A DNA stretch of 6,346 bases from Desulfovibrionaceae bacterium UBA930. Its GTDB lineage: Bacteria; Desulfobacterota; Desulfovibrionia; Desulfovibrionales; Desulfovibrionaceae. The notes under the pieces were generated by a model. That model made no database searches, was not told the origin of the DNA, and saw only the letters and a program-made list of their open reading frames with translations. The stretch lies in contig DBDO01000024.1 in NCBI GenBank assembly GCA_002293605.1, positions 313 through 6,658 of the forward strand, read 5' to 3'. Below are positions 5,006 to 6,346 of the stretch, one piece after another (position 1 is the first letter of the stretch; each line of letters opens with the position of its first letter). A program made the translations under genes and the position numbers.

Positions 5006-6346
5006 TTAGTCGGCAAAGCCCAGGGTATAGCGCTCTACCGGCGCAAAATCATCGCGCAGGGCGTCTACATCGGCATCGCTTGCGGGAAAGGGCGAGGTCC
5101 AGCGCTTGTCCAGCATACGGGCTATATGCGGGGGTACGTTTTCTCGCGCGGGGTCGGGCAGGGGGCGCGGCGTTTTGAAGGCCAGCAGCATGACATTCTG
5201 AATCAGGGCTCCACTGTACTTGTGCTGCACCGGGAAAACATGCACCTCGGCAAAGGATTCGAGAAAGGCGTTGCGGATGGAGCGTAAAAGGCGTCCCTTG
5301 TCGCCGCTGACAGCGGTGATGACATTCATAATATAGATGCCGTCATCGGCCAGCAGGCTGTGGATACGCCGGGCAGCCTCAGCCGTGCCCACATGAAAGG
5401 GCACGGTATACCAGGAATTGAAGATATCGGCGAAGATCAGGTTGTAGGGGCCGGGCTGCCCCTTTGGCAGGGCTGCGGCGGCGCGGTTGATAAAGGCGCG
5501 GGCGTCCTCGTGGTGAACGCGCATGCGCGGATCATGCAGCGGTGCCTTGAAAAAGCGCTCCGCCGTCTCGCTCATGCCGGGGTCGAGCTCCACCACATCC
5601 AGGCTAAAATCCCGCTCCTGCAAATCCGACCTCCCCGCCAGCAGCCATTTCGGCACGGAATAGCCCCCGCCGCCGAGCATGAGAATGCGCTTCGCATCGG
5701 GGTTCATAGCCGTTCCCAGGCCGTAAAAGTGGGTGTATTCAAAGAGCAGTTCCTGCGGGTCGTCAAGATACATGCCGGATTGGGAACTGCCGGGGTCGGT
5801 CATGATCAGCAGGGCCTCGCGCCCGTCCCGGCTGCCTTTGAGCACGCGCATGGAGGCGTAGGGCGTATCAATATTTATGGGAATGCCCTCGGCAAAGCCT
5901 GTTTTTTCCACCCAGGCGGCATAGCTTTCATTGCCGATAATGGCGGCCAGAATGAGCAGGCCGATCACGGCCCTGGATACGATGGGCCGCAGGCTGACCA
6001 GAAAAGCGGCGGCCAGCAGGACGGCGGCCACGCCAAGAATGATGGTGCTGGTGCTGAACCAGGAAAGCAGTACGAAGCCGCCAAGAAACGTTCCCGCTAT
6101 GCTGCCGATTGTGCCGATGGCGTTGAGGCGTCCGATGGTAGCGCCTGCCGTGTCACTTGCCGTTATGGCCAGACGGATCGCATAGGGGGAAACCATGCCG
6201 CAGAGCAGGGCCGGAAGCGCGAACAGGGCGAGCGCCGCGCAGACTGTGCCGAGGTGGAGCGAGGGAATGAGGCTGCGCACCGCGCCGGGGATATACACGC
6301 CAAGGGCGGCGGCCAAAAAGGCGCTTGCGGCGGCTGCGGCCAGCAG
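5006..6346 (-). CDS. Membrane/spermidine-synthase-like fusion protein (5' end cut by window)
   Basis: The frame runs open to the window edge, so the TTG at 6316 is not a convincing start and the N-terminus lies outside; 446 residues are visible (numbered from the edge). Residues 1-140 hold about five hydrophobic segments, including 1-21, 33-53, 74-96 and 97-118, as in fused MFS-like/spermidine-synthase proteins. The rest is a SAM-type Rossmann domain: ILMLGGGGYS (221-230), DVVELDPG (250-257, acidic Glu253 for ribose), HEDARAF (279-285) and YNLIFADIFNSW (301-312). True spermidine synthases have GGGDG and a DxxD pair; here the first Asp is Gly228, Asp307 is kept and the second Asp is Asn310. 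It may therefore bind decarboxylated SAM or another SAM-like ligand without making spermidine. Polyamine synthesis, polyamine transport or an unrelated transfer reaction all remain possible. It ends with TAA at 5006 and is separated from the HD-GYP gene by 452 bases. Confidence 0.85.
   Translation of the reverse strand: MLAAAAASAFLAAALGVYIPGAVRSLIPSLHLGTVCAALALFALPALLCGMVSPYAIRLAITASDTAGATIGRLNAIGTIGSIAGTFLGGFVLLSWFSTSTIILGVAAVLLAAAFLVSLRPIVSRAVIGLLILAAIIGNESYAAWVEKTGFAEGIPINIDTPYASMRVLKGSRDGREALLIMTDPGSSQSGMYLDDPQELLFEYTHFYGLGTAMNPDAKRILMLGGGGYSVPKWLLAGRSDLQERDFSLDVVELDPGMSETAERFFKAPLHDPRMRVHHEDARAFINRAAAALPKGQPGPYNLIFADIFNSWYTVPFHVGTAEAARRIHSLLADDGIYIMNVITAVSGDKGRLLRSIRNAFLESFAEVHVFPVQHKYSGALIQNVMLLAFKTPRPLPDPARENVPPHIARMLDKRWTSPFPASDADVDALRDDFAPVERYTLGFAD

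Noticed and set aside
6314..6316. TTG at 6316 as the start of the spermidine-synthase-like protein
   Set aside because: The frame continues upstream to the window edge as a hydrophobic Ala/Leu-rich segment that looks like part of a membrane helix, so the gene is simply truncated.

Overview
The window looks like a piece of a GC-rich chromosome from a sulfate-reducing deltaproteobacterium of the Desulfovibrio type. That assignment is an inference from gene content and protein style (an EttA-type ABC-F protein, an HD-GYP protein, a DUF23/GT92-like glycosyltransferase and a fused membrane/spermidine-synthase-like protein) and was not tested by any search. All five protein genes lie on the minus strand, so transcription runs from high to low coordinates.

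Layout in transcription order. At 6346-5006 is the C-terminal part of a membrane protein fused to a spermidine-synthase-like, SAM-binding Rossmann domain; its start lies outside the window. At 5005-4554 is a 452-base non-coding region in three parts: a GC-rich stretch with several inverted repeats (about 4861-5005), a very AT-rich island (4741-4860, 15 G/C in 120 bases by hand count) with promoter-like sequences on both strands, and a long presumed leader with a palindrome (about 4554-4745). At 4553-3336 is an HD-GYP phosphodiesterase with all expected metal-ligand positions. After 16 bases comes a 403-residue glycosyltransferase with a DVD motif and a TPR-like C-terminus (3319-2108). Its stop codon overlaps the GTG start of a 118-residue MGMT-family protein (2111-1755) in the tetranucleotide GTGA. 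After a 92-base gap holding a promoter-like sequence comes ettA (1662 to the window edge), cut about seven codons before its expected end.

How the genes may fit together. The HD-GYP gene, the glycosyltransferase gene and the MGMT-like gene form a tight cluster that is probably one operon. A cyclic-di-GMP hydrolase followed directly by a sugar transferase suggests surface or exopolysaccharide modification linked to cyclic-di-GMP, but this is inference from gene order. The MGMT-like protein is translationally tied to the transferase without an obvious shared function. ettA is a housekeeping translation factor that may be read both from the operon and from its own promoter.

No tRNA, rRNA, CRISPR array, insertion sequence or phage gene was seen. 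The points most worth a second look are the structured non-coding segment at 4861-5005 with a plus-strand promoter-like sequence beside it, the atypical active site of the spermidine-synthase-like protein, and the MGMT-like protein that keeps the alkyl-acceptor cysteine on a short, ATL-like frame.
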